Source of the DNA: Deroplatys truncata
Lineage: Eukaryota; Arthropoda; Insecta; Mantodea; Mantidae
Reading direction: 5' to 3'
Length of the DNA stretch: 64,000 bases
Assembly (NCBI GenBank): GCA_030765065.1
Contig: CM060990.1
Location: forward strand, 495,680,190-495,744,189
Positions 53,923-64,000 of the stretch are shown here, one piece after another. The notes under the pieces were generated by a model, which did no database searches, was not told the origin of the DNA, and saw nothing but the letters and a program-made list of their open reading frames with translations. The first letter of the stretch is position 1. Every line of letters begins with the position of its first letter. Position numbers and translations under genes: made by a program.

Positions 53923-54611
53923 GTCTACAGATATAACAAAGCTGAAGTTGAGCAGTGATGAAGATGAAATTAAATCCGCATCTAAACCTGATTCATCACT
54001 AATTGGAATCCAAAGCAACATTTACTTCCTCGATCATGGCCAAAAAAATTCTATGTATAGGATTTTCGCCAGAATTTCCATACGATTTACGGATTACCAT
54101 TTCCAAATGTGGTGAACATCGTGGTATATTGCTATATGACTTGAACGAATGGAAAAATTTAATTCATTGTATAAATTGCATTGATACCGGTTCCAAGAAA
54201 GAAAATTTTAAATGGAAATGCAATTTAACAGAAGAATTACATTTAGATATAAAATACGTATTTGGTACACAAAATGTGATTTTAAAACAATATCAAGGGG
54301 ATGAGCAGGTCTCCCTATCATTAATTGAAGAAGAATGGACAAATATATCCAAACTTTATCCGGTCATAAACGATATATTCTATCACAAATTAAAGGAATC
54401 TAAAGAAGTAAAGAATCTTATACTGGCATACTGCAATTACATAAAATACACAGCAGAATCGTCAGAAGATACGAGTAACATGTCTTACTGGCGCTTCACC
54501 GAGTACATGATATGCGTCACACCAAGAATTTACCACGAGATACGTTTCTTTCTTCACAAACAACTAGTCACGTGTAACGAAAAATGTGATGAAACAACTA
54601 GTCACGTGTAA
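53923..54611 (+). CDS. Unidentified conserved protein (E2 relative of the two-exon E1 gene)
   Basis: An acceptor-like 'cattttttcag' ends at 53922. A frame from there carries 'SLIGIQSNIYFLDHG', matching E1 'DPLSNIYFLNAQQ'. It shifts to the frame of 54003, which gives 'ILCIGFSPEFPYDLRITISKCG', 'LNEWKNLIHCI' and continues open to TAA 54609-54611. The last 50 residues hold 'YWRFTEYMICVTPRIYHEI', similar to the separate 57-codon ORF of E1. The tRNA-Leu would lie in the 5' intron or leader. Function unknown; PC4-like single-stranded DNA binding is a weak possibility. The stop and next start overlap as TAATG. Confidence 0.5.
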
Positions 54612-54877
54612 TGCTACCATATAAAAGTGTCATGCAAGAACATAACACATCGTCATTCGACGCCGCCGCCGCAGTAAACAAGATGCTGGAAGAACTTAAT
54701 GAAATGGGTAAAGAATCAAAACCTCTAACCACAGGAGAGTTAACACAAAATAAAAACTATTTAATTGAAGAAGCTTGTTCCGTTCAAACCAAATACGGAA
54801 AGAGAACAATAATAAAAATTAATGGAAGAGATTTTCTCTGTCATCGAGATTCAACGAAACCTCAGGAGAAAGTTTAA
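54611..54877 (+). CDS. Small transposon protein of the 'KYG' type (E2)
   Basis: 88 codons from ATG 54611 to TAA 54877, then the reading continues in another frame with a Leu/Tyr-rich end near 54890-54948. 'LTQNKNYLIEEACSVQTKYGKRTIIKINGRD' carries the 'V.TKYG..(I/V)' block shared with E1 (34441-34747). Ala-rich and charged N-terminus. The 'FLP.R' block of E1 reads 'FLCHR' here. Role unknown. Confidence 0.5.
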   Translation: MLPYKSVMQEHNTSSFDAAAAVNKMLEELNEMGKESKPLTTGELTQNKNYLIEEACSVQTKYGKRTIIKINGRDFLCHRDSTKPQEKV

Positions 54878-55176
54878 GATTATTAAATAAAAAAGAGTAC
54901 TGCTTGGTTTACAAAGGAGATGCCTACGCATTCGTCAAAATGGAATAAAAAAGGTGAGTAAGCAATGAAAAAAACCATTACTATAGTCATGCAGCTCGAT
55001 AGTATATTGTTAACTTATATGTCAATAATATTGCTATAATTCACCTGTATCACTTTTTGCATTTTAAAATTACATAAACTTAAATACACATGTGCTTCTT
55101 GCAATACATGTGCAGAGAAAAAGACAGAGACCGCATAAATAACAAGGTAGATTTTAAATATTGTTCACTTATCATT

Positions 55177-55807
55177 ATGTCTGTCACGTCGGAGCCTATC
55201 TATCTAGGAAACAACGCTTTTGCAAGAATAACAATTAATCAGGAATTTCTTGTTAATACTTGTGGTTGATATCAAAATCTAGATACATTTAAAATTTTAT
55301 CTACTTCCATCACACAATGTGAAAAAACTAAAAGTGTTGAAATCAAAGTGGGTAAACACTCTGAATACCACGAATTGCAAAGAACAAGATATATTTAATG
55401 TATATTTTACACTTTCTAGATTGGATCCGAAGGCAGAAGATGCCAGAGTAAAAGTAAAAAGTAACGGACGATGCATAGATCAACTTCTAACACGACAAGG
55501 AAACCTCAACGTGTTAAAAGAAGAAGACAGCGATCAACATGTGCTGGTAGGTGCTCTGTTTTTTCCGAAGATTCATCAAAAAATTCATAACAACTTTCAC
55601 CACCTTGGATATCTGATAGAAAGCAGAGAACTGGAAGAAGAAAAAGACAGAGACAGAAACGCTCGAAAACTTTTGTGTAATAGTGATTCGGCATATGCAT
55701 CGAAAGAAAAAGAAGAAGAAGAAAAAGGAAGAGACGTGTGCGGAACTTATAATTCATTGTTTTCAACAATAATTAAATTAACATTTTTTAACATTGATAA
55801 ACAATAA
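55177..55807 (+). pseudogene. Last gene of E2, start-related to the last gene of E1
   Basis: ATG 55177 gives MSVTSEPIYLGNN, aligned with MSCETEPIHIGNN of E1. A TGA lies at about 55268 and a frameshift at about 55320, after which 55319-55807 is open for 162 codons. That part contains acidic/basic clusters (ELEEEKDRDRN, KEKEEEEKGRD) near its end. The function is unknown. It is the last gene before the terminal region. Confidence 0.45.
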
Positions 55808-55844
55808 GTTCAGTAACATTTTTTCATATCTGTAAACATCTTTT

Positions 55845-56075
55845 TATTGTCAAGAAAATGTTTATCCTGTTTTAATTAATTATTGTCATATATCACTTAT
55901 ATATTATTTAATTGTAATTAAACTTTTTATTGTCAAGGAAAAATTAATTATTGTCATATATCACTTATATATATTATTTAATTGTAATTAAACTTTTTAT
56001 TGTCAAGAAAATATTAATCCTGTTTTAATTAATTATTGTTGTATATCAATTATATATTATTACTGTATTCAATTA
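55845..56075. repeat. Three tandem copies of a 70-80-bp AT-rich block in the E2 right end
   Basis: 'ttattgtcaag(a/g)aaa...taattattgtcatatatcacttatatat(at)tatttaattgtaattaaactt' starts near 55847, 55928 and 55998. Confidence 0.85.
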
Positions 56076-56162
56076 TTTAATTAAAATTACTTTTATTGTT
56101 ATTAAATTTTATACCATATTGAAATTATTTTTGATGTAACCAAAAAAGAATTACAATAAAAA

Positions 56163-56356
56163 ATGCCCCACGGCGAGGCAGGTCTCCGCAACAGGTTACT
56201 GACTCAGATCAAGGTCAAGGGAATACCCTTTTCTTAGAAACAAATCAGTTTTTCTAAGAAACAAGTGAGTCATACGTTTCAAGGACGGGGGAATACCTCT
56301 ACCTTGGCGCCAGTAACCTGTTGGTGGTGTCTACCTCCCGTGGGGCATATACTACT
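56163..56356 (-). repeat. Right terminal inverted repeat of E2
   Basis: Reverse complement of 38310-38503 with roughly ten differences; the same internal palindrome is present. Confidence 0.92.
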
Positions 56357-56797
56357 GTGGTAAAAGTGACAAGAAATTCGCGGAGAGAGTAACTTAACAT
56401 GCAGAAGTCTTGTTATTCGCTGTTAGACAAGTGATTAAGTTGTGCGCTGGTTGAAGTCGAAATGTAGCCATGAACTTTGTTTAAGACATAATATTAAAGT
56501 TTGGTTGTTGGTTTCCTGATTCAACACGGAACAATAAAAAGAAAAATGTGCGTTGAATTTAATATGCTGTGTCGTCTACAGTTATTTTATTAGCCAGTTG
56601 ACCCTTTACGTATCACGCCCTGGAAATCAATGAAAACATTTTTATACCACAAACGTAATTACAACAGGTATTCGAACCCAGACAACAAGATCTTCCGTGA
56701 ACAGCCGAGGTGAATGAGCAAAACGTCATAAGGAGGTGACCGACGGTCTGCATTCTCTAGGTAAATATAAACCAAGATAAAGGAGGACGCAACATAA
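56357..56797 (+). repeat. 3' LTR of retroelement, right part
   Basis: It starts with the duplicated GTGGTA and follows the 5' LTR from about 11741 to its end ('ggtaaatataaac' and 'gacgcaa(c)ataa'). Together with 37709-38309 it gives about 1.04 kb, as long as the 5' LTR. Confidence 0.85.
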
Positions 56798-59209
56798 ATA
56801 GTGAAACGTCGATTCATGTGTTGCTTATTCATCGTGTTTAAAGCATTATTTGGAAAGGCGGAAGATGCTGTAACATCAGAGGTTGTTTCACAGAAAGAAA
56901 TTAAATTGCTCTTGTGATTATCTAAAGCAACGCATTGATAAATAGAGATTATATATGAAATCGGGACGAGTGTGTATAATTTAAAAACCACTCGCACTAG
57001 CATAAGAACTATGGGATATTTTGATAGGAGTAGCGATCATCCCGGGAAGATAATGCGGTCACTCGGCGTTAACGGGACATCTAGTAGGTTACGAGGTCGT
57101 ATAGAAGCCGGCACTTTGTCAGCCGGGTCCTCGACATCACAGCAGCGGAATGTGAGGATACCGCCACCCGCGATTATGAAACTATTGGAAGCTCAGTATT
57201 TCCCAAAAGCCTATTCCTGCTTCGTAACAAGTGCACACATTTTCATATCCATTTTGATGCATCGCAGCATCTGCTACTTTGGAACTGTGCTGATAAATGT
57301 GCCCCATTATTATGAGCGCTGACTTTCTGCGTCCAGGGTTTTTAATTGTGATTAACATATGGCAGACTAATGTCAGTAGAATTACTGACGTGTAAAACCA
57401 TTCCTGTGGGACTAACTCCCGGCACACCGGTGACAGTTATATGACCGTGGTAGTTGCTGGCATCGTTAAATAAAATTAAGAATTTAAGTTTTGAAATTGT
57501 TGGATGCGAAATCCAGGACAGGGACGGAGATAATTTCCTATAGATAAAAGTCGAAACGGCCCGAAATAAAAAACAAAACTGTACTATATAAAATAACTTT
57601 TGTTGTAGTAGTTTTACAAGTATGTTCACACGTAAAACTACAACAGGATCTTATGGACCATGATTTCCTTATGCAACATTAAAGCGTAAGATTTCCAAAT
57701 GAATGGTTTTCACAAATTAATTCAATGATTGAAATTATTTGTCACAACACTATCACCGTTATCACAGCTACTCACCTGCCATACATTTATAAGCACTATT
57801 ATACACAAAATAAAGATTACAACACATTACGTATACTCATACTTCTCAATATTATTTAACAGCAAATTAATAACAGAAAGAAACACTGGCGGTCTTGAGA
57901 GTTGAAACAGAAATTGCGAAACATTCAAGTTATAAATTAAACAGAATATAAGGCAATTTGAAAGTAAAAATCATGGGAATCATAAGCTTCCAATATAATT
58001 TATTCACAATTCAATAAACAGGACACATCACTGGAGATACTCCCTTCAAGAGAAAAAAATGAACACACATGATCCAGTAAAACAGTAATATGCATTTCAA
58101 TATGGCATTTATAAACAACATGAACTAATACTTGTATTACGCATTCCTTGAGCAATGAAAAATCCAAGTGAGTTTTAAAATAAGACATTATTGTTCCCTG
58201 CCATAAGAACATACCTTAAAATTGAAGTAACTGCGATGAAAAAAGTGCATTAAAAAGGCACGTGTAGCGCTTATACTTTATCAATATATTAAATTAGGTT
58301 TCTTATAAGAATACATTTGGTAACAAAACTCTATGGATTTTTCATTTGCGCTGTGGAAAATGTATCAGTGGAGAATTTCCTGCAGCGACAAATTATGAAT
58401 TGACACATACCTTACCGAGATGAAGTGCGCACGAGACTTAGTCAGCCTCCCGTAGTTTGCGTGGAAGCTATTTATAAGAGGAAACGGAAAGAGAACATGA
58501 GTAGAGACTGGCAAAATATTATGAAATTTCATGGTATACGCATGGTTGCTAGCACTACAGAAACAAGGATTTCAAAGATTTGCAGCGTGCAGAACTCAAA
58601 TCACCCATTAAAAATCTTCTTGCATAATATTTTGCTAAAATATTCACATTTCATGAAACTCTTCATACTGTTTCATGTATTATAATTTTTATTTTTATTT
58701 TCTTAGTGTTAAGTTTATTTATTTGTAGTTAAAGAGATTGTACTATTCACGTTTTGCACAATTTTTCTGCCCCCATTAATATTTTCATCAGCAATGAACC
58801 AGGCTTTCTAGATACTCTGTCAAGCTAGTCTTCCGTGAAATATGTATATAACACCGCGGTATGTAGAAAGTCTTAAAGACCTGGCTGAAGTTTTAGGGTG
58901 AGTTGTTAAAGTATGTAGTGCAAAACAGACAGGAGAAACTCTCGATTATGTGATTAGGCCTGAACCTACCATGACTAAGTAGGTACTCTTTTAACGGAGA
59001 GCTTAACAGTGTACTTTATAGCTTGATTTCAACCTTTAAATGGCTAAAAGACTGAAAAGATCAGGGTATTAAAATATGAACATACTGTAAAGAACTTAGC
59101 TATGGTTTTGATTATTCACTGAGAATACCACAAAGTAAAACATGTACAAGTACCGCATGAAAACTGTGGTTGTTACTTCACGAAGAATGGGTATAATAAT
59201 GAAACCAAA
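56798..59209. other. No gene recognised
   Basis: Right flank of the retroelement. A GC-richer patch at 57030-57180 has no recognisable motif; other ORFs are short and motif-free. Confidence 0.4.
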
Positions 59210-59737
59210 TCCGTGTAGAGGTAGAGGTGATTCAACGAAGGGGGATATCTCGCCCGCTGCGACCTGCACAGATCTATTGCGGCTACCACCTCCCAGGAGG
59301 AAGGGATAAGAAGGAATCATAGGAGGATACAGGTCTTAGGCAGACAGGCCAGAGAGAAGCGCGGAGGTTCCTAACATTTCCAAGCTCGCAGACCCGTCCC
59401 ACTACTGGAACCGCCGAGAGAGGGCGATGAACGACCCACCAATCAAGCAGCCTTCTGGTGTCCACGGGGAATACTCTTTCCATTGAGCATGCATCCGCGC
59501 CATCTGTCCGGCACCACCATTCACCACGAAATCTAGAAGCACACCTGAAAGATGAGAAGGAAATGGAATGAAAGGGAAGTATGGAAAGAAGTCGTGTTAG
59601 ATAAGAAACCACTCAAGCATTCGCCTGCCGACTCCGAGGAAACACGAAAAACCCATGGGCCAGAGTGTGCGGTAGCCGGTAACTTCTGAATGGGAGTCGC
59701 ACACGTTACCGCAGCGCCACCTCGCTCGGTACCAAAA
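59210..59737 (-). repeat. SINE-like repeat, minus strand
   Basis: On the minus strand from about 59737 it reads 'accgagcgaggtggcg(c)tgcggtaacg' (A-box-like) and 'gcacactctggcccatgg', the latter shared with the repeat at 61003. No clear B box. The body extends to about 59210. Confidence 0.6.
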
Positions 59738-61002
59738 CCGCGCAAATTCTATTTTAAGCAATGTAGGAACTAGCAATTTAACAACTAAAAAGACAGAGCA
59801 AAGCAGAAGACAGCCAGATCATGCTTATAAGTATGTATTCATGTGATATTTATTTCATTTATTTACATTTTATTCAAACCCTGCCGATGTGTGCAGTAAA
59901 ATTCACTGTTAACATCAAAACCAAACATTATTCTAATTCTACAAATGTAGTGACAATGCTGTATAGAGCAATTCCGCGCGTAACAGACTGATATTCATAA
60001 TACATTTTTCCGGATAACCAAAGTTTCACACGCATGAGTGTTGGAATATGAGTTTTGACCACATCATTCGATAACACAGAGGATTAAAATGATCACAAAA
60101 ATTACGGTTTAGGACCAAATTGATATGAAATATTTATTCATTAACAATTCGTAACATACTGACATTTGTGTCAACTCTTTACAGGTGAAGTAGGGCCATT
60201 CAAAATTTCTCTGAAAGTTTAATCCAATAACAGCATTGAAAACATTCGTTTGTAGAAGTGAAATTAGGCTTTATTATAAAGTTTTAAAAATTCATATATT
60301 CCAATTATTATTGAAGAAGTGCGGATCCAGAGTGTGCTCCAAAATACACTGACCTCACTTCGTAAAAGAGAAATTATGGAAACTGATTGCACAAAGGAAA
60401 TAAAATATATTCTTTTATATTTATTTTATTCGCTGTTATTTAAGTTTCTATAAGCCTGTTTACAATTAATTACAATGTTAGCACTTCGGGATTTCAAACA
60501 ACAGTAGTTTGCGCTAAGGACTTATTTGTAATAAACAGTATTCACTAAAGCTTCTTTATATGACACTTTCACGCCAAAGACAACAGAAGATAGGAGAGAG
60601 AGAGAGAGAGAAGGTGAATATGAAATGCTGGTTTTTCTTTTTAATGAACGTACAATCCTTTGATTACATACCATTAAATTCATGCAGAAAATATGAAAGA
60701 AAACTTCATTTCATCTTCCACTCACGCTACAAAGAAAGTCTTCGAATCATTCACATGCAGGTTCTCTGACTCAAGTGCTTCAGAGACGTGCAGATAAACA
60801 GATTACAAGCTGAATCGCATGCTTTATTGTGTCACAGGATACAGATATAGCTTATTCTTCAGGTTCACTAAATGCAGCAGAGACTGTACATAAAGTTATA
60901 TTTTTGCCTTGATACTGAACAGCGGAACTTTCTATCAGTCTGACTGACACTGCACATGAAAGGTGAGCATACTCGACGACATATTCCTATATCACTTTAA
61001 CA
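59738..61002. other. No gene recognised; (GA)n run
   Basis: AT-rich. A GA microsatellite lies at about 60592-60612. No ORF with a motif. Confidence 0.45.
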
Positions 61003-61565
61003 GGCAGAGCGGGATGGCTCAGGCTGTTACATTCGTGTCCCGCATTCGGGAGGTACGGGATCGATCCCCGCCGACCGCGCACTCTGGTCCATGGCTGTTT
61101 CATGGTTTGCCCGTGTCGCCAGGCAAATGCTGGTGTGGTTCATCTACAACGGCTCTCCTTCCCCTCATTCCCTGCACCCATTATCTTGCTTGTCATATGC
61201 TTCAGGGTTGTAGGACCAGGCGACGGTGTTTCTGCGGGTTACGGCTGGACGGTGGCTTGCGCTCTGTAAAGGTTTCTTCTTGGCATCACCGCGGTACCGC
61301 TCAGTTAGGTCTCTCCTCAGCATGGGACTCCGCTCCGGGGACCCTGGGAGTTGGTGGCTTGTGGGCAGGAACCGTGCGACGTCGGATGCGTTCTATCTGG
61401 AAACGTTAGGGACCCTGTCCGTACTTTCGCACTTGGGAATTCGGATCTGGTCGCCCTTCGGGTCTCTCCCCTCATCATTCTCTCCCAGGGTTACGTTGGA
61501 AGCATAAAGGGCCAACTGGCCTGCGTGCGGTGTTCTGCTCCGATTCCGGGGGTCCCTCCGTGATA
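61003..61565 (+). repeat. tRNA-derived SINE, plus strand
   Basis: The head 'GCGGGATGGCTCAGGCTG' (A-box-like) and 'GGGATCGATCCCCGCC' (B-box-like) resemble the element at 4307 (minus). The following 'gcgcactctggtccatgg' module is shared with the copy at 59210-59737. Confidence 0.65.
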
Positions 61566-62049
61566 CGTACCTTTACCTTTGTCACTTTCACAGCATGAAT
61601 CTATGAGTGGCTGGAATGAGCGAAATATGTTGAAATCATGTCTTAAAATATTTGTTTTCTCTTCTTCAGCGTCGCTCCGGTATATCTCTTGAACACTGGT
61701 ATGTTTTGTTTTATCGCACAGCACGAATGAACTATTCTGCATCTTGCACTATAGTTCTAGTTTTAACAGCCATCCATGCGATCCTTTTTACTTGCCTTCC
61801 AATTTGATTCATAGTTCCTCTGTCGTGATAAGATTCAAAGAAGTTTCACTCAATTTGGACTCCAAATATGCTGGTGATCAGTGTTACATTGCTTAAACTG
61901 TACTTCTGTTTAAAGTGGCCTGCAACTCCATCAGAAAAGATTTTGATGTCTTCGAGGTGGGGCAGAATCTCCAATAGTTGAGAAAATAAACTTATTAGGC
62001 AAATTTCAACGGCATATTTATCATGTGCAATGTAACTGGAGACCAGAAC
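61566..62049. other. No gene recognised
   Basis: Sequence between the SINE and the leftward transposon remnant; nothing supported. Confidence 0.4.
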
Positions 62050-63190
62050 AAAATAATTCTTCTGAATCTCTCCACCACTCTCTTTACCAAGCTAAGCAAA
62101 GCAGTGCAGTTGGAAACCTTTGTGTTGTTCCAATGGGCAGCCTGAATTTCATTTGTTGCTTGCATGCGTAGTTTTCGGAGAAGTCAATCTGTAAAAGTGC
62201 TTCATTAATTGGATAGGTTCTCGAGCACATTTGAAGACCTTTGCTTGCTATCTTTTGGCATAAACGTGGTTTATAAACTTTACCAGCTTCTTGCTCAGTA
62301 CCCAATTCAGTCAATAACAGATCCCTCTTATTCTTCAATCTGAACTCTTTCATTCCGCATTATCCTTTGATTCCAGTGACACAGGAAATAAACCTGGTCA
62401 TGTGTAATGTCTACTTTACTCAGAGGTGAATATTTTTTACAGCCTGACTGCATATATTTCTCTTCATTCTGGTCACAAACCACTTGGGATATAAACTCAC
62501 AAAGTTCAGTTTTAACAGGTACCCGTTTTCTGTGCAATGCAGCCAAAATAAACCTAACATCTTCATGCACAATCCATGTGCATACATTGTGTGAAATCTC
62601 ATCTTGCAGATACGAGCATAAACGGGTTGTAATTCTGCAAACTTAGAAAAACTATCACACTGGTTTTTGTTATTCTGTATAAATAATGCATATGCCTCTT
62701 TTAGAGTAACTACCAAATATTTGATCCGAACCTCCTTGACTGCTCCATCAAAGCGCATTTTTTTGAATACATCTCTCCCTGGAGCCTGATATAATATTAA
62801 ATCATCCCTGTAGAAATTTAGGATTGCCACTTTAATGTCCTCTAAAAGTCTACGGTTTGATGCTGTTTTCCCTGGCTGACAACAGTTACTCCTTCTATTG
62901 TTGCTAGATCGGCAATCAGTTGTAAACTCTGCCGTGGAGACTTGGGAAATGCTTCTGCAACACGTTCTGTGCACTTTCCAAAATGTTGCCTAGATATGAA
63001 TGCTTTTTCAGGTGTCGTAATAATGGTAACATCTCTTGCTTCCTGTTTTCCATGCATCTTGTCTCTGATTCGCTGCATCTGTTTGTAGATTTTTTTCTTT
63101 GTCTTAATCAGTTCTTTTCCTCTTTTAGTCATGCTGAGTTTGGACGTTTTTTCTCTCTTAGCAGCATTTTCTTTACTTTTACGTTCTCCA
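62050..63190 (-). pseudogene. Transposon-derived protein remnant with 'FSKFAELRP'-like block
   Basis: Three leftward pieces in order: a basic coil 'KKKIYKQMQRIRDKM' (63132-62842); a middle piece (62974-62420) with 'LYQAPGRDVFKKM', 'VTLKEAYALF' and 'CDSFSKFAELQPVYAR'; and a C-terminal piece (62353-62084) with 'LLQIDFSENYACK'. I recognise the order (basic N-terminus, 'PG..D', 'L.EAY..F', 'FSKFAELRP', 'DF.ENY') from many uncharacterised arthropod and cnidarian proteins thought to come from a DNA transposon, but cannot name the superfamily. Frame changes show that it is decayed. Confidence 0.55.
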
Positions 63191-64000
63191 TAGCGACCTT
63201 GTTCTCTTAGATGCTGTCTACATTCCTTTGCCTTTCTGCTGATGTTTCAACAATGTTCTCAAGATGCCTGTTTCTGCAATCGACAAAGTCTATCTATCAG
63301 CTGAGAGCAATATTAAGTAGCAGGAATGTCAGTTCGTTACGGCACTATTACAGGAAATCCACTGAATTTAGAAAAACGTTCTTATATACCTTTTATTTTT
63401 AATGTAATACTAACGCAGGATTTGGATGTAAATTTTAATCCCTAATATATTTTACGGTCCATGATACTTTAACCATGACTGATAACCGGTATCTATAAAG
63501 CAAGTCCGAAAATGTCCTTAGAAATGTTAACATTTGGAAGTGCCTCTCGCTGTGAATCAAGGAAGACCTAATGTCTGATGTAAAAAAAAAGATCTGATGT
63601 AAATTACAACATTTACCTTATACAATGTGTGCGTAGAAGAAAGAAAGTTTCATGCGTTTTTCGTTGGGCTTTGCATCCACCGAGATCTTTAGGAATAAAT
63701 TATCTTATTCTTTGCGATCTTTTGGCATTTTATTATTGAATAAGGCCTCCCAGAGTATGAGGAATCATATACCCTGATTTAAAGTATTGTAATATTGAAT
63801 TAAAATTTAACCGCTTGATATGACTTCTCTGTGGAATAGCTCTATATCAAAATATCTTAACATCCTTTATTGGAGTATAGTCATTTAATCTATTGCCTCT
63901 GTGTGTAAACAAATTCATTACCCCTACACCCTAAACATATTGGGGGTGCTAAGTCGATTTCCCGAAAAATTTAAAGAAAGCGATAGTTGTAATCATAAAA
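63191..64000. other. No gene recognised
   Basis: AT-rich end of the window. Short ORFs only; the basic start of the leftward remnant may extend a few tens of bases into it. Confidence 0.4.

Larger units (their letters stand above)
38310..56356 (+). mobile_element. Polinton/Maverick (adintovirus-like) element E2, 18,047 bp
   Basis: Termini AGTATTATATGCCCC and, reverse-complemented, AGTAGTATATGCCCC, with a 6-bp duplication and an identifiable empty site. It has the same core gene order as E1 but is AT-rich and only distantly related in protein sequence. The 194-bp terminal repeats differ at roughly ten positions, suggesting a younger insertion than E1. Extra cargo: leftward dUTPase and LSE-repeat genes, an RNase H-fold-like gene and a tRNA-Leu gene. 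Most genes are broken; the major capsid frame is intact. Confidence 0.96.

Noticed and set aside
55845..56075. CRISPR-like array
   Set aside because: The copies are contiguous AT-rich tandem repeats without unique spacers, in eukaryotic DNA.
61003..61075. A tRNA gene at the head of the repeat
   Set aside because: A and B boxes are present but acceptor and anticodon arms do not pair as a tRNA, and a repeat body follows; it is a SINE head.

Overview
The window looks like repeat-dense intergenic DNA from an arthropod, most likely an insect with a large genome. It holds no clear host exons. It does hold tRNA-derived SINEs, Tc1 and mariner transposons, a gypsy-type LTR retroelement and two Polinton/Maverick (adintovirus-like) elements. 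I cannot name the species; the arthropod call rests on the transposon families and is an inference.

The core of the window is a nested set of insertions. A decayed gypsy-type retroelement (about 11157-56797) has a 5' LTR, a tRNA-Lys1,2-type primer binding site, gag, protease, RT, RNase H and integrase remnants, and a 3' LTR. A shortened mariner (15992-16896) sits in its RT. Polinton E1 (17797-35767, 17,971 bp) sits between its RNase H and integrase. Polinton E2 (38310-56356, 18,047 bp) splits its 3' LTR. Both Polintons can be bounded to the base: each starts with AGTA, ends in an inverted repeat of that end, and is flanked by a 6-bp target duplication (CACTTA for E1, GTGGTA for E2). For E2 the uninterrupted 5' LTR gives the empty site directly.

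E1 (GC-richer) and E2 (AT-richer) are distant relatives with one gene order: a secreted Cys-rich coiled-coil protein, then protein-primed DNA polymerase B, packaging ATPase, a short basic protein X, a small basic protein Y, a retroviral-type integrase with chromodomain, a candidate minor capsid protein, a core/pVI-like protein, the double jelly-roll major capsid protein, an adenain-like protease, and several small genes. Both are broken by frameshifts and stops; the E2 major capsid gene (428 codons) and the E1 protease are open throughout. From X to protease nearly all neighbouring genes overlap by 1-16 nt as ATGA or TAATG, in both elements.

E2 carries cargo not seen in E1: a leftward pair (a dUTPase and a protein with giant-virus-like DW..LC..Q.LSE repeats), an RNase H-fold-like gene behind the protease, and a complete tRNA-Leu(UAA) gene with A and B boxes and a Pol III terminator. 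TTA is the commonest leucine codon in E2.

Outside the nest: a BED-like zinc-finger ORF with an internal duplication (286-693), a tandem repeat (1160-1520), SINEs near 3790-4307, 59210-59737 and 61003-61565, a Tc1 element with both ends and TA duplications (7754-9327), and a leftward transposon gene remnant at 62050-63190. The rest shows nothing I can support.
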